A DNA stretch of 52,626 bases from Bacteroidota bacterium (GTDB lineage: Bacteria; Bacteroidota; Bacteroidia; Chitinophagales; Chitinophagaceae): positions 1 to 52,626 of the forward strand of contig JACPEA010000015.1 in NCBI GenBank assembly GCA_016183765.1, in the 5' to 3' direction. A program made the position numbers and the translations under genes. Each line of letters starts with the position of its first letter. Position 1 is the stretch's first letter. This document shows, piece by piece, positions 33,142-42,016 of the stretch. The notes below the pieces were generated by a model that saw nothing but the letters and a program-made list of their open reading frames with translations, was not told where the DNA came from and made no database searches.

Positions 33142-33894
33142 TTAAACATCCTGCACCTGCCCCTCCTTCCCCGGGAGAAAAAAATAGTTCAGTGCATCTT
33201 CTCCCCGGTATTCGACCAGCCTGCCCTTTTTAAAAATGGCTGCGCTGTAACCCAGCTCCCGCATCAACTGCATACATAACGGGCGTTTTGCATCGTTCCA
33301 GAGCTCGGCAAACACAACAGGTCTGTGACGCCGCAACAGTTCCCTTCCTCCAAGCAGAACATAATATTCAAAATTCTCAACATCCATTTTAACTGCACTG
33401 ATCCTTTGCGCCTGCTGTAGCGCAGGATGATTGTCGAGTGTGGTCACCGGCACAGCAAACGCCCCGGGCGGCTCAGTCCCCGCCGGACCCTGCCATACAT
33501 AACTCAACCCATGCATGCTGCTTTTTTCCCGGGTAGGGGTCACCATGGTCAGCATCCCTTCGGTATTACCCAGGGCTGTTTCAAATACGGTTACATTTTG
33601 CAGGCCGAAAAGAGCAGCTAATTTTCGAACCGTCCTTACATGCATCGGTACCGGCTCAAATGCATACACCCGGCACTGTGGGAACTGCCGGGCCAGCAGC
33701 ACCGTCATGGTGCCGATATTGGCACCTATATCCAGCAGGATGCCTTCCTGGTGTATCAGTTGCATAAAGAACCTGAATTCAGGCTGATGACCCAGGTAGC
33801 GGGTACGGAAAACCTGGACCCGGGCAAACACAAAAAGATAACGCTCTAAACCGAGCAATTGCTGACACCAGCCGCGGATTCTGTCTTTAAGCAT
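33142..33894 (-). CDS. FkbM family SAM-dependent methyltransferase
   Basis: The 250-residue protein has the FkbM pattern: ILLDIGANIGTMTVLLA (SAM motif I), VYAFEPVP (motif II), NVTVFETALGN, VTTLDNH, and VKMDVENFEYYVLLGG followed by PVVFAELWN. FkbM enzymes O-methylate sugars or polyketides. It has no signal peptide; the N-terminus is basic and hydrophobic. It lies near genes for polysaccharide assembly (37.7-39.1 kb) but is not adjacent, so a glycan target is only a guess. Confidence 0.88.
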   Translation of the reverse strand: MLKDRIRGWCQQLLGLERYLFVFARVQVFRTRYLGHQPEFRFFMQLIHQEGILLDIGANIGTMTVLLARQFPQCRVYAFEPVPMHVRTVRKLAALFGLQNVTVFETALGNTEGMLTMVTPTREKSSMHGLSYVWQGPAGTEPPGAFAVPVTTLDNHPALQQAQRISAVKMDVENFEYYVLLGGRELLRRHRPVVFAELWNDAKRPLCMQLMRELGYSAAIFKKGRLVEYRGEDALNYFFLPGKEGQVQDV

Positions 33895-34053
33895 GCGAAA
33901 AATTGACCTGTTAAAAATAAAACAGAACCAGCTGTTTTCAACGATTCATTGTAAATTCAAGGTATGGGTTACTGTTGAAACAGTGCCTTGAAAAGATACG
34001 CAACACAAAACATCCGTTACTAAGGGAGTCATCAAAATATAAAAGATCAATAC

Positions 34054-34791
34054 ATGCGATTAACCAATAAAGTTGCCGTGATCACCGGCGGTGCCGCCGG
34101 CATCGGATTAGCTACCACGGAATTATTCCTCAAAGAAGGGGCTTCAGTGGCCATCTGGGACGTTACCGAAGCGGGGAAGGAACTGGCAGACAGGCTGCTT
34201 GCAGAAGGACACAAAGTATTGTTCCGGCAGGTATCCGTAACAGACAGGCAACAAATAACCGATGCCGCTGCTGAAACAATCGGCCAGTTCGGTAAAATAG
34301 ATATCCTGATCAACAATGCCGGTATCACCAAAGACAAAACACTGCTTAAAATGGGGCAGGATGACTGGGACCAGGTCCTCGCAGTCAACCTGACCGGTGT
34401 ATTCAACTGTACGCAGATCATTGCCGAACACATGAAACAACGGGGTTATGGACGCATCGTATCCGCTTCTTCCAATGTGGGACTGAGGGGTAATTATGGA
34501 CAGACGAATTATGTGGCCACCAAATCGGCCATTATCGGCATGACCAAAGTGTGGGCGCTGGAACTGGGTAAATTCGGTATCACCGCCAATTGTATTGCCC
34601 CGGGCTTCATAGAAACACAGATGACCCAGGCCATCCCTGAAGAAGTAAAACAAAAAATGATCCCTCTGATCCCCGTGGGGCATTGGGGTAAACCACTGGA
34701 TATCGCCTACGGTTATCTATATCTTGCATCTGATGAAGCTGCTTACGTCAATGGCATCTGTTTAACGATAGATGGGGGGAGTGCGAGGTGA
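34054..34791 (+). CDS. fabG: FabG-like short-chain dehydrogenase/reductase
   Basis: The 245-residue protein is a classical SDR: nucleotide-binding TGGAAGIG (11-18), NNAG (87-90), Asn112 and the catalytic Ser140-Tyr153-Lys157 (YVATK). It ends with NGICLTIDGG, as in 3-oxoacyl-ACP reductases. FabG reduces 3-ketoacyl-ACP in fatty acid elongation; 3-ketoacyl-CoA reductases such as PhaB look alike. Since an acyl-CoA dehydrogenase follows 68 bases on and no other fab gene is near, this copy may serve a beta-oxidation-like or special acyl pathway instead of the main FAS cycle. Confidence 0.85.
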   Translation: MRLTNKVAVITGGAAGIGLATTELFLKEGASVAIWDVTEAGKELADRLLAEGHKVLFRQVSVTDRQQITDAAAETIGQFGKIDILINNAGITKDKTLLKMGQDDWDQVLAVNLTGVFNCTQIIAEHMKQRGYGRIVSASSNVGLRGNYGQTNYVATKSAIIGMTKVWALELGKFGITANCIAPGFIETQMTQAIPEEVKQKMIPLIPVGHWGKPLDIAYGYLYLASDEAAYVNGICLTIDGGSAR

Positions 34792-34800
34792 TTGTTTAAT

Positions 34801-34832
34801 GAGTGAATGAGTGGATGAGTGGATGAGTGAAT
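34801..34832 (+). repeat. Octad array GAGTGRAT, four units
   Basis: Four 8-bp units (34801-34808, 34809-34816, 34817-34824, 34825-34832) with the consensus GAGTGRAT fill the spacer between fabG and the acyl-CoA dehydrogenase gene, 9 bases after the fabG stop. It is related in sequence to the 7-bp arrays near rfaE1 and rpoB but has one more base per unit. Confidence 0.7.
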
Positions 34833-34859
34833 GTTGAGAGTTGTAATAAAACGAATAGT

Positions 34860-36665
34860 ATGGCACGTTTTACTAGTATGGAGCATCTGCGGTTTTTGCT
34901 GTTTGATGTTCACGGGGTGGAAGAGCTGTTTTCGTACGAACGTTTTTCGCACCTGGATGGGGAGCAGGCATGGATGATCATTGAATCGGCTAAACTGCTG
35001 GCCGAGCAGGAGATGTTCCCTTATTTCAAAGAGATGGATGCTTCTCCCGCGCAGTATGACGGTAAGGGTGGTGTGAGGACACATCCGCAGTTACAGACCA
35101 TCATCCGGAAAGCGGCTAAGCAGAACTGGATCGGAGGATATGCTTCTTTCGAACACGGTGGCATGCAATTACCCGAAATGATCTTCAGCACCGGACATCA
35201 CCTGTTCCAGGCTGCCAACAATGGAGTGGAAGGATATACCGGTCTGTCTGCTGGTGCCGCCGGACTGATCACCAGTTTCGGTTCTGCTGAGCAGATCGCC
35301 ACCTATGTGCCCAGGATCTTCTCCGGTGAATGGCAGGGAACCATGGCACTCACGGAACCGCAGGCAGGCAGTTCCTTATCAGATATTGTTTGTGCTGCAA
35401 CGCCTACCGGCAAGGGTTATTATACCGTAAAAGGACAAAAGATCTTTATCTCGGGCGGTGAACACGATGCCTGCGAGAATTTTGTACACCTTACCCTGGC
35501 AAGGATACAGGGCGCCCCTGCCGGTGTAAAAGGAATATCCCTGTTCATCATACCCAAATTCCGGCCAGGAACAGATGGCAGTCTCACTTACAATGATGTT
35601 TACTGTGCAGGCGATTTCCAGAAAATGGGACAAAGAGGATATGCTACTACCCATCTGTCATTCGGCGACAACGATGATTGTCATGCCTACCTGGTGGGCG
35701 AACCCCATAAGGGACTCAGCTATATGTTCCAGATGATGAACGGCGCCAGGATCAGTGTAGGACAAAGTGCAGCATCTGTGGCAATGGCGGCTTACCAGGC
35801 TTCGCTGCAATATGCCATGGAGCGGCCGCAGGGCAGGCTGGCCAGCGAGAAGGACCCCTCCCAGCCTCCTACCCTCATCATCCATCACCCGGATGTACAA
35901 CGCATGCTGTTCACACAGAAAGCCATAGCAGAAGGGGCGCTGTCGCTGGCCATGGAATGTAACCGGTTATACGACCTGACGCATGTGGCCGGTGAGGAAG
36001 AAAAACAGAAATACCAACTGCTGCTGGAGATACTGACCCCTGTCGTAAAGACCTACGCATCCGAACAGGGAAGCCGTTCCGCTGCACTGGCCATACAAAC
36101 CCTGGGAGGATACGGTTATACCACCGATTTCCCTGTTCAGCAATTGTACCGGGACCTGAAGATCATGTCGCTCTATGAAGGAACCACCGGCATACAATCG
36201 CTTGACCTGCTGGGTCGTAAAGTGACCATGGAGAAGGGAAAAGCGCTGGCCTTACTGGCCGAAGATATCCAACATACCATACAATCGGCCAATATATACC
36301 CCGAACTGCAGAAGCATGCCGAAATGCTGGTACAGGAATTGAACCGGATCGAGTGCGTTCTGGGACATCTTACCCGTTTTGCCCTGAAAGGAGACATTGA
36401 CCTTTACCTGGCGGATGCCACCGTATTCATGGAAATGGTCTCGTATGTGGTGATCGGCTGGCAGTGGCTGAAACAGGCTACGGTAGCAGCAGAGAGGATA
36501 GCGAAAAAAGATTTCAGCCGGAACACAGAGGCTTTTTACGAAAGCAAGATCCATACCCTGCATTTCTTTTTCCGTTATGAGATGCCGCATGCAGAAGCCT
36601 GTGCCAATACCCTGCTGGCACACGGGGGATTGACCCAGGTAAAGAACATGGACTACTTTGCCTGA
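34860..36665 (+). CDS. Acyl-CoA dehydrogenase
   Basis: The start at 34860 (MARFTSM) is chosen; a GTG at 34827 in the same frame lies inside the octad repeat. The 601-residue protein is of the longer type with an extra C-terminal helical part. Seen are LTEPQAGSSLSD (FAD/substrate loop), KIFISGGEHD, GISLFIIPKF, QTLGGYGYTTDFPVQQLYRDLKIMSLYEGTTGIQ with catalytic Glu440, and a ferredoxin-type tail of helices. It uses FAD to form the 2,3-double bond of acyl-CoA and passes electrons to ETF. Chain-length preference is not readable. It probably shares a transcript with the SDR upstream. Confidence 0.93.
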   Translation: MARFTSMEHLRFLLFDVHGVEELFSYERFSHLDGEQAWMIIESAKLLAEQEMFPYFKEMDASPAQYDGKGGVRTHPQLQTIIRKAAKQNWIGGYASFEHGGMQLPEMIFSTGHHLFQAANNGVEGYTGLSAGAAGLITSFGSAEQIATYVPRIFSGEWQGTMALTEPQAGSSLSDIVCAATPTGKGYYTVKGQKIFISGGEHDACENFVHLTLARIQGAPAGVKGISLFIIPKFRPGTDGSLTYNDVYCAGDFQKMGQRGYATTHLSFGDNDDCHAYLVGEPHKGLSYMFQMMNGARISVGQSAASVAMAAYQASLQYAMERPQGRLASEKDPSQPPTLIIHHPDVQRMLFTQKAIAEGALSLAMECNRLYDLTHVAGEEEKQKYQLLLEILTPVVKTYASEQGSRSAALAIQTLGGYGYTTDFPVQQLYRDLKIMSLYEGTTGIQSLDLLGRKVTMEKGKALALLAEDIQHTIQSANIYPELQKHAEMLVQELNRIECVLGHLTRFALKGDIDLYLADATVFMEMVSYVVIGWQWLKQATVAAERIAKKDFSRNTEAFYESKIHTLHFFFRYEMPHAEACANTLLAHGGLTQVKNMDYFA

Positions 36666-36754
36666 TCTGGCAGGAGAATATCCACATCTTTGTCCGGCCA
36701 CCAGCAGAAAGCCTGCGAATAATTATATTTACCGCCTGATAAAAAGCCATCAAT

Positions 36755-37729
36755 ATGCTGAAAGTAGGAGTTTTTGGAGTGGGCCACCTGGGTAAGTTTC
36801 ACCTGAACAACTGGAAGGAGATCGATGGAGTGAAACTGGTGGGCTTTTTTGATCCCAACAACGAGAATGCCAAAGCGGTCAGTGAGCAATACGGCCTGAA
36901 ACGGTACATGGATGAGGACAAACTAATGGATGCCTGTGACGTCATCGATATCATCGCTCCCACAGATCATCACTTCGCCATCTGCATGCAGGCCATCCGT
37001 AAGGGCAAACATGTATTTGTAGAGAAACCACTGGCACATACCATACAGGAAGGACGGGATATCGTGAACATGGTCAGGGAAGCTAATATCAAATTGCAGG
37101 TGGGTCATGTGGAGCGCTTTAATCCGGCTTACCTGGCCATCAAAGACATGCCGCTGAACCCCATGTTCATTGAAGTGCACAGGCTGGCGCAATTCAACCC
37201 GAGGGGTACGGAAGTCAGTGTGATCCTCGATCTGATGATCCACGACATCGACATTATCCTGAGCCTGGTGAAAAGCGATGTGAAACATATTTCTGCCAGC
37301 GGTGTGGCCGTTATGACAGAAACGCCGGATATCGCCAACGTCCGTATCGAATTCAACAATGGCTGCGTGGCCAACCTCACCAGCAGCCGTATCAGCATGA
37401 AGAAGATGCGCAAGATGCGCCTGTTCCAAAAAGACGCTTATGTCGGCATCGATTTCCTGGAAAAGAAAACGGAGATCATCAAACTGAAGCAGCCGGACGA
37501 CACCAATGTTTTCTCCTTTGACATAGACACCCTGAACGGCAAAAAGACCATCGCCATCGCCAACCCTGCCGTGCAACCGCTCAATGCCATCAAACTGGAA
37601 CTGGAAGCATTTGTAGATTCGATCCTTAACAACAAACCTACGGTGGTAAGTGAGATCGATGGTTTCCTGGCCATGGAAGTGGCCCACCAGATCCTCGAGA
37701 AGATTAGCAATACCAGCATACTCGTCTGA
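36755..37729 (+). CDS. Gfo/Idh/MocA family NAD(P)-dependent oxidoreductase
   Basis: The 324-residue protein has a Rossmann start VGVFGVGHLGKFH, GFFDPNNENAKAV, and the EKPLAHT motif with the conserved lysine of the family, then a C-terminal alpha/beta domain with GHVERFNPA and HDIDIILSL. These enzymes oxidise or reduce sugars and nucleotide sugars, such as UDP-sugars for polysaccharides or lipid A. The gene ends in TGATG, sharing one base with the start of the sugar transferase gene, so a role in making the glycan precursor is plausible. The substrate is unknown. Confidence 0.9.
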   Translation: MLKVGVFGVGHLGKFHLNNWKEIDGVKLVGFFDPNNENAKAVSEQYGLKRYMDEDKLMDACDVIDIIAPTDHHFAICMQAIRKGKHVFVEKPLAHTIQEGRDIVNMVREANIKLQVGHVERFNPAYLAIKDMPLNPMFIEVHRLAQFNPRGTEVSVILDLMIHDIDIILSLVKSDVKHISASGVAVMTETPDIANVRIEFNNGCVANLTSSRISMKKMRKMRLFQKDAYVGIDFLEKKTEIIKLKQPDDTNVFSFDIDTLNGKKTIAIANPAVQPLNAIKLELEAFVDSILNNKPTVVSEIDGFLAMEVAHQILEKISNTSILV

Positions 37730-39102
37730 TGATGCGTAGCCGAAAAAAAAATATCAGTTGGTACCTTATCAGCGATTATCTTTTTTCTGTAACCGGTTTA
37801 CTGTTATTTTACGCCTATAATCTCTCCGGCGGCTTCAGCCTGGCAGTAATACTGAAGTCCCTGGCACTGGGCCTTGTCTGGATTATCCTGTATGCATTTG
37901 CCGGTAACTATACCCAATCCCTTTATGAAAAGTCGAGGCTGAACGAATTCACGTCAACCCTGATCTACAGTTTCCTGGGATCCTTTCTGATCCTATGGTT
38001 TATTCCCGGCAGTGAATCTTTTTCTGTCAATTCCTTCCTGCTCTATTTTGCCCTGCAATTCCTACTGGTTTTTTGGGGCAGGAACCTGCTATTATACCAG
38101 GTGAAGATCGCACTCGAAAAAGGTGATATCGTTTTCAACACACTGATCATTGGCAATACCCCGGAAGCTGTAAAACTGTATAAAGAACTCAATAAAAATT
38201 ATCGTTATCTCGGTTTTAAGACCATCGGTTTCATCACAGTCACTCCCGAAACCCGGAACGGTTTAGGCAAATGGCTGCCCCACCTGGGCACAACGGAACA
38301 GCTGGACAAACTGATCGACGAATACCGGGTAGAAAAAGTGATCCTTGCCCTGGAAAAGAAACAACACCTGCTTACAGAGGAGCTGGTGAACCAACTGGCA
38401 CAGAAAGAGGTGGATATCAAACTGGTGCCCGACACGCTCGACATACTTTCGGGTTCTGTCAAGACCAACAACGTACTGGGTGCTATGCTGATCGATATCC
38501 AGAGCAGTGCCCTATCGGCCCGTGAACAGAATGTAAAACGTCTCTTCGATCTGCTTTTATCTGTTACCGCATTAATCCTGTTAAGCCCGTTGTTGTTATT
38601 CATCGCCATTCGTACAGCCCTTTCATCAAAAGGCGGTATTCTGTACAGCCAGCAAAGGGTCGGTTACAAAGGCAAACCTTTTACCATCTATAAATTCAGA
38701 AGTATGGTGGCAGATGCGGAGAAAGATGGTCCTGCCCTGTCCAGCGATAACGACCCACGCATCACCCCCTGGGGTAAATTCATGCGCAAATGGCGGCTGG
38801 ATGAATTACCCCAGCTATGGAACATCATCAGAGGCGATATGAGCCTGATCGGTCCAAGGCCTGAAAGAAAGGAATATATCGACCTGATCATGCAGAGAAC
38901 CCCTTATTACCGCTACCTGCTGCGGGCCAAACCCGGTCTTACTTCCTGGGGCATGGTACAGTTCGGTTATGCTTCCAGTGTGGATGAAATGATCGAAAGG
39001 ATGGAATACGACCTGATCTATATCGAGAATGCTTCTCTGCTGCTTGATTTCAAGATCATGATGCATAGCCTGCGCATCATTCTTTCGGGCAAAGGAAAAT
39101 AA
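37729..39102 (+). CDS. Polyprenyl-phosphate sugar-1-phosphate transferase (WcaJ/PssZ-type)
   Basis: The 457-residue membrane protein has about four N-terminal helices (12-125), a Rossmann-like cytoplasmic domain (about 140-235), a re-entrant hydrophobic segment (SVTALILLSPLLLFIAI) and the C-terminal bacterial sugar transferase domain with SQQRVGYKGKPFTIYKFRSM, WGKFMRKWRLDELPQLWNIIRGDMSLIGPRPER. It transfers a sugar-1-phosphate to undecaprenyl phosphate and starts exopolysaccharide or O-chain synthesis. It is translationally coupled to the Gfo/Idh/MocA gene. No other glycosyltransferase or Wzx/Wzy gene is in the window, so it is not part of a full local cluster. Confidence 0.92.
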   Translation: MMRSRKKNISWYLISDYLFSVTGLLLFYAYNLSGGFSLAVILKSLALGLVWIILYAFAGNYTQSLYEKSRLNEFTSTLIYSFLGSFLILWFIPGSESFSVNSFLLYFALQFLLVFWGRNLLLYQVKIALEKGDIVFNTLIIGNTPEAVKLYKELNKNYRYLGFKTIGFITVTPETRNGLGKWLPHLGTTEQLDKLIDEYRVEKVILALEKKQHLLTEELVNQLAQKEVDIKLVPDTLDILSGSVKTNNVLGAMLIDIQSSALSAREQNVKRLFDLLLSVTALILLSPLLLFIAIRTALSSKGGILYSQQRVGYKGKPFTIYKFRSMVADAEKDGPALSSDNDPRITPWGKFMRKWRLDELPQLWNIIRGDMSLIGPRPERKEYIDLIMQRTPYYRYLLRAKPGLTSWGMVQFGYASSVDEMIERMEYDLIYIENASLLLDFKIMMHSLRIILSGKGK

Positions 39103-39140
39103 TCTTTCCCGCCTCTAAATATTGCGGTATTTTTCACCTG

Positions 39141-40055
39141 ATGAAACCAACTGTTCAAATCCTGCCTTCCTGCAGTATCCGGCACCAGCCATGGAACCAC
39201 TGCGTACAGCAACAGGTGAATGGTCTCATCTATGCAACTACCACTTACCTGGATGCCCTCTGCACACAATGGTACGGCATCGTGGTCAATGATTACGAAG
39301 CAGTAATGCCCCTGCCGGTGCGAAAAAAATGGGGGATCCGTTATGCCTATACGCCAGCTTTCATACAACAATTGGGACTCTTGGGTGATAGCAGTTCCGT
39401 TTCAATGAAAATGTTGCTGCCGCTGATCCGGAGTACTGTTTCCTATGCCGATATTCATTTTAATTTTCTGAACAAAGACTTTCTGCAATCGCTTCCGGTG
39501 ATGACCAGAACCAACCTGGTCATTCCGCTTGGTCGACCCATAGAAGAGATAAGAACTTATTACAGGAACGACCTGAAAGAGAATATCAGGAAAGCAGAAA
39601 AACTGTCACTGATCTATAGCCATGCCAGTATTCACGAAGCAGTGACACATTTCAGGGAACAATATGGTTCCAGGATGCAACAGGTACAGCCTGGCGACTA
39701 CCAACGGTTCCTATTGCTTTGCGAAGATTTGCAATCAAAAGAACAATGCCTGGTACGATCGGTCAGGGATCAGCAGGGCGGGTTACTGGCCATTGCGTTA
39801 CTATTGAAAGACAGTCGGCGTATATACAACCTGATGAACACCACCCTTCCCCGTGGACGGCACAAAGAAGCCAATCATTGGCTGATCGACCAGATCATAC
39901 AGGAGTTTTCCGGCCAGCCTTTCTTATTGGATATGGAAGGCTCTGAATTACCCGGCGTTAAAAATTTTTATGAATCATTCGGTGCAGTAGCGCAACCCTA
40001 CTTTCATTACCATGATAATCGCCTGCCCTGGCCGTTACGATGGTTAAAGAGATGA
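39141..40055 (+). CDS. FemAB/GNAT-like acyltransferase
   Basis: The 304-residue protein resembles Bacteroidota GNAT-fold proteins of the FemAB/Acetyltransf_6 type: PWNHCVQQ and YATTTYLDALC at the N-terminus, TNLVIPL, then YRNDLKENIRKAEK, a central NLMNTTLPRGRHKEANHWLIDQII and the end FLLDMEGSELPGVKNFYESFGA. Such proteins transfer acyl or aminoacyl groups, often to cell-surface sugars or peptides. It follows the sugar transferase gene by 38 bases and may modify the same glycan. Its last 12 bases overlap the end of ispD on the opposite strand. Confidence 0.8.
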   Translation: MKPTVQILPSCSIRHQPWNHCVQQQVNGLIYATTTYLDALCTQWYGIVVNDYEAVMPLPVRKKWGIRYAYTPAFIQQLGLLGDSSSVSMKMLLPLIRSTVSYADIHFNFLNKDFLQSLPVMTRTNLVIPLGRPIEEIRTYYRNDLKENIRKAEKLSLIYSHASIHEAVTHFREQYGSRMQQVQPGDYQRFLLLCEDLQSKEQCLVRSVRDQQGGLLAIALLLKDSRRIYNLMNTTLPRGRHKEANHWLIDQIIQEFSGQPFLLDMEGSELPGVKNFYESFGAVAQPYFHYHDNRLPWPLRWLKR

Positions 40056-40721
40056 GCGGTCTGCCAGTATCCGCTCCGCCACCAGCAGGTCAACCGGCCG
40101 CGTAATTTTGATGTTGGTATATTCCCCTTCAATTAAAAACACTTCTTTCCCCCAAGCCTCCACTACCGTAGCTTCATCCGTAAAACTGTCGGTATAGTCC
40201 CGTTGAAAAGCAGGCAGCAGTAATTCGCTCTGAAAAGTCTGCGGGGTTTGGATAATACGGACCCGGTTTCTATCCATCACAAGATGCCCGGCGCCTTCTA
40301 CCACCCGAATGCTGTCTGTGGCCGCCACGGCAGGTATGGCGCTTCCTTTTTCCAATGCCTGTGTATAACAACGCCGGATAAGGTCTGCACCCACCAGGCA
40401 GCGTACACCATCGTGCACAAAAACAATGGAAGGGGACGTAACAGATGCCAGTCCATTCTGCACCGAATGAAAACGGGTATTGCCCCCTGTTACCACCCTG
40501 ATGCGCGTGCCGCCATCCAGTTCTTTCGCAAGCCGTTCTCCTTCCAACAGGTTATCACCCGGAACTACCAGGATGATCTGCAGATCATCAAAAGCCTGCA
40601 GGAATACCTGCAGGGAATACCATAACAAGGGTTTGCCCTGCAACAGCAGAAATTGTTTGGGCAGGGATGTTCCCATCCTTTGCCCGCTGCCGCCCGCCAC
40701 GATCACTGCATATTTCTTCAT
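40044..40721 (-). CDS. ispD: 2-C-methyl-D-erythritol 4-phosphate cytidylyltransferase
   Basis: IspD makes CDP-methylerythritol in the non-mevalonate isoprenoid pathway. Start at 40721 (MKKYAVIVAGGSG); the frame opens 9 codons earlier. The 225-residue protein has AGGSGQRMGTSLPKQFLLLQGKPLL (CTP site), GGNTRFHSVQNGL, FVHDGVRCLV, TPQTFQSELL and TDEATVVEAWG. Length and motifs fit. It begins only 26 bases after the U-run of a terminator that ends the isoaspartyl peptidase transcript, so its promoter should overlap that terminator or lie inside the upstream gene. Confidence 0.95.
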   Translation of the reverse strand: MKKYAVIVAGGSGQRMGTSLPKQFLLLQGKPLLWYSLQVFLQAFDDLQIILVVPGDNLLEGERLAKELDGGTRIRVVTGGNTRFHSVQNGLASVTSPSIVFVHDGVRCLVGADLIRRCYTQALEKGSAIPAVAATDSIRVVEGAGHLVMDRNRVRIIQTPQTFQSELLLPAFQRDYTDSFTDEATVVEAWGKEVFLIEGEYTNIKITRPVDLLVAERILADRSSL

Positions 40722-40746
40722 AGTGTCATCCCTTGTTTGCACTAAC

Positions 40747-40770
40747 AAAAAAGAGCTACCAGGGTAGCTC
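40747..40770 (-). terminator. Terminator after the isoaspartyl peptidase gene
   Basis: A 7-bp stem (40753-40759 with 40764-40770, GAGCTAC/GTAGCTC, loop CAGG) is followed on the minus strand by a six-U run (40752-40747). It lies 40 bases past the stop of the peptidase gene. Confidence 0.75.
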
Positions 40771-40809
40771 CTTTATTTTCTCATGTTCATAGACCTATCC
40801 CAAATATAC

Positions 40810-41757
40810 CTATTTATAGATAGAAACTTCCGTAACACCCTTACTATTTTTCATTCCACGGTACATGCCTGCACTGTTCAATACCATGGCAGCATTGCCT
40901 TTGGCGTCTACACCGATCATACCTCCCTCTCCATGTAAAGCCATCAGCTTCCGGTTCACTACGGTATCCATGGCTTCCTGTAAACTCAGTCCCTTATATT
41001 CCATCAGACAACTCACATCATAAGCAGCAACACTACGGATAAACATTTCCCCGTGCCCGGTACAACTGATAGCACAGGTGGCATTATTGGCATAGGTGCC
41101 GGCACCGATCACCGGGCTATCGCCGATGCGTCCATATTTCTTGTTGGTCATGCCGCCGGTAGAAGTGGCAGCGGCCAGGTTCCCTTTACTGTCACAGGCA
41201 ACAGCCCCCACGGTTCCGAATTTCTTGTCGCGCATCAGTTCTTCCAGGTGGTGATTGGTATGATCCAGGGAATAGGTATCCGAATCGCGGATGGCTTTCC
41301 ACTGGTCGTAACGGAACTGCGAGAAAAAATATTCGTCCGGTTCCAGTTTCACCCCTTGTTTGATCGCAAAGTCATTGGCTCCTTTACCGCTCAGGAAAAC
41401 ATGGTTACTGTTTCGCATCACTTCGGTGGCGAGTTCTATCGGGTTGCGTACGTTACGCACCCCGGCCACTGCCCCGGCCGACAAATCACTGCCATCCATA
41501 ATGGCTGCATCCATTTCCTGAACGCCTTTCTTGGTGAATACAGCTCCCCTGCCGGCATTGAACAACACATTATCTTCCAGGATCACCAGCGCCGCTTTTA
41601 CGGCGTTCACCGCTGTTCCTCCCTGTTCCAGCACGGCGTACCCCAGGTCCAGCGCCTGCTGCAGACCATCACAGTAAGCCTGCTCCAAAGCAGGGGTCAT
41701 ATCCTCCTTCAGGATGGTGCCTGCGCCACCGTGTAATACTATGGTATAATCTGACAT
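40810..41757 (-). CDS. Isoaspartyl peptidase / L-asparaginase (Ntn-hydrolase)
   Basis: The start at 41757 (MSDYTIVLHGGAG) is the family start; the open frame extends 14 codons upstream. The 315-residue precursor should cleave itself before Thr182 (KKFGTVGAVA), which becomes the N-terminal nucleophile. Other family features are HGGAG, NAGRGAVFTKKG, EMDAAIMDG, and GRIGDSPVIGAGTYA. It hydrolyses beta-aspartyl peptides and asparagine. There is no signal peptide, so it acts in the cytoplasm. It lies downstream of the large heptad inverted array. Confidence 0.93.
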   Translation of the reverse strand: MSDYTIVLHGGAGTILKEDMTPALEQAYCDGLQQALDLGYAVLEQGGTAVNAVKAALVILEDNVLFNAGRGAVFTKKGVQEMDAAIMDGSDLSAGAVAGVRNVRNPIELATEVMRNSNHVFLSGKGANDFAIKQGVKLEPDEYFFSQFRYDQWKAIRDSDTYSLDHTNHHLEELMRDKKFGTVGAVACDSKGNLAAATSTGGMTNKKYGRIGDSPVIGAGTYANNATCAISCTGHGEMFIRSVAAYDVSCLMEYKGLSLQEAMDTVVNRKLMALHGEGGMIGVDAKGNAAMVLNSAGMYRGMKNSKGVTEVSIYK

Positions 41758-41878
41758 ATCTTTTCCGCTTATCGACGTCGAAAATAGATATTTAGTCAAC
41801 TGAGAAAATCGAATTATTAAAGAGGAACGTTAGAGAAGGTTCAAGCCCGGACTGGATTTGTTGCAGGACGTTTAGGGC

Positions 41879-41927
41879 GAGAATCGTGAGACGTGAATCG
41901 TCAGTCGTGAGTGGTAAGTAGTGAGTG
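41879..41927 (-). repeat. Heptad array, left arm, seven units
   Basis: Seven 7-bp-period units run without a gap, first 41879-41885 and last 41921-41927. On the + strand they read GTGARTC with variants at positions 2, 3, 5 and 7. They are the reverse complement of the right-arm units at 41947-42016, forming a long inverted array with a 19-base spacer. Confidence 0.8.
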
Positions 41928-41946
41928 GGGAGGCAATAGACCAGCC

Positions 41947-42016
41947 CATTCACAATTGACAATTGACAATTCACGACTGACGACTGACGATTCACCACTC
42001 ACGATTCACGATTCAC
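41947..42016 (-). repeat. Heptad array, right arm, ten units
   Basis: Ten uninterrupted 7-bp units (41947-41953 through 42010-42016) share the + strand pattern NAYTSAC, with most units GATTCAC, GACTGAC, AATTGAC or AATTCAC. The array ends 2 bases before the rfaE1 stop codon. In the direction of rfaE1 transcription it reads as GTSARTN units right after the stop. Confidence 0.85.

Noticed and set aside
41792..41998. Open frame of 68 codons on the minus strand
   Set aside because: Its periodic peptide (repeated S-V-V-N and D-S-R-L-T stretches) is produced by the 7-bp array and not by a protein gene.
41947..42016. CRISPR-like repeated DNA
   Set aside because: Units are 7 bp, contiguous and degenerate, with no spacers and no cas genes.
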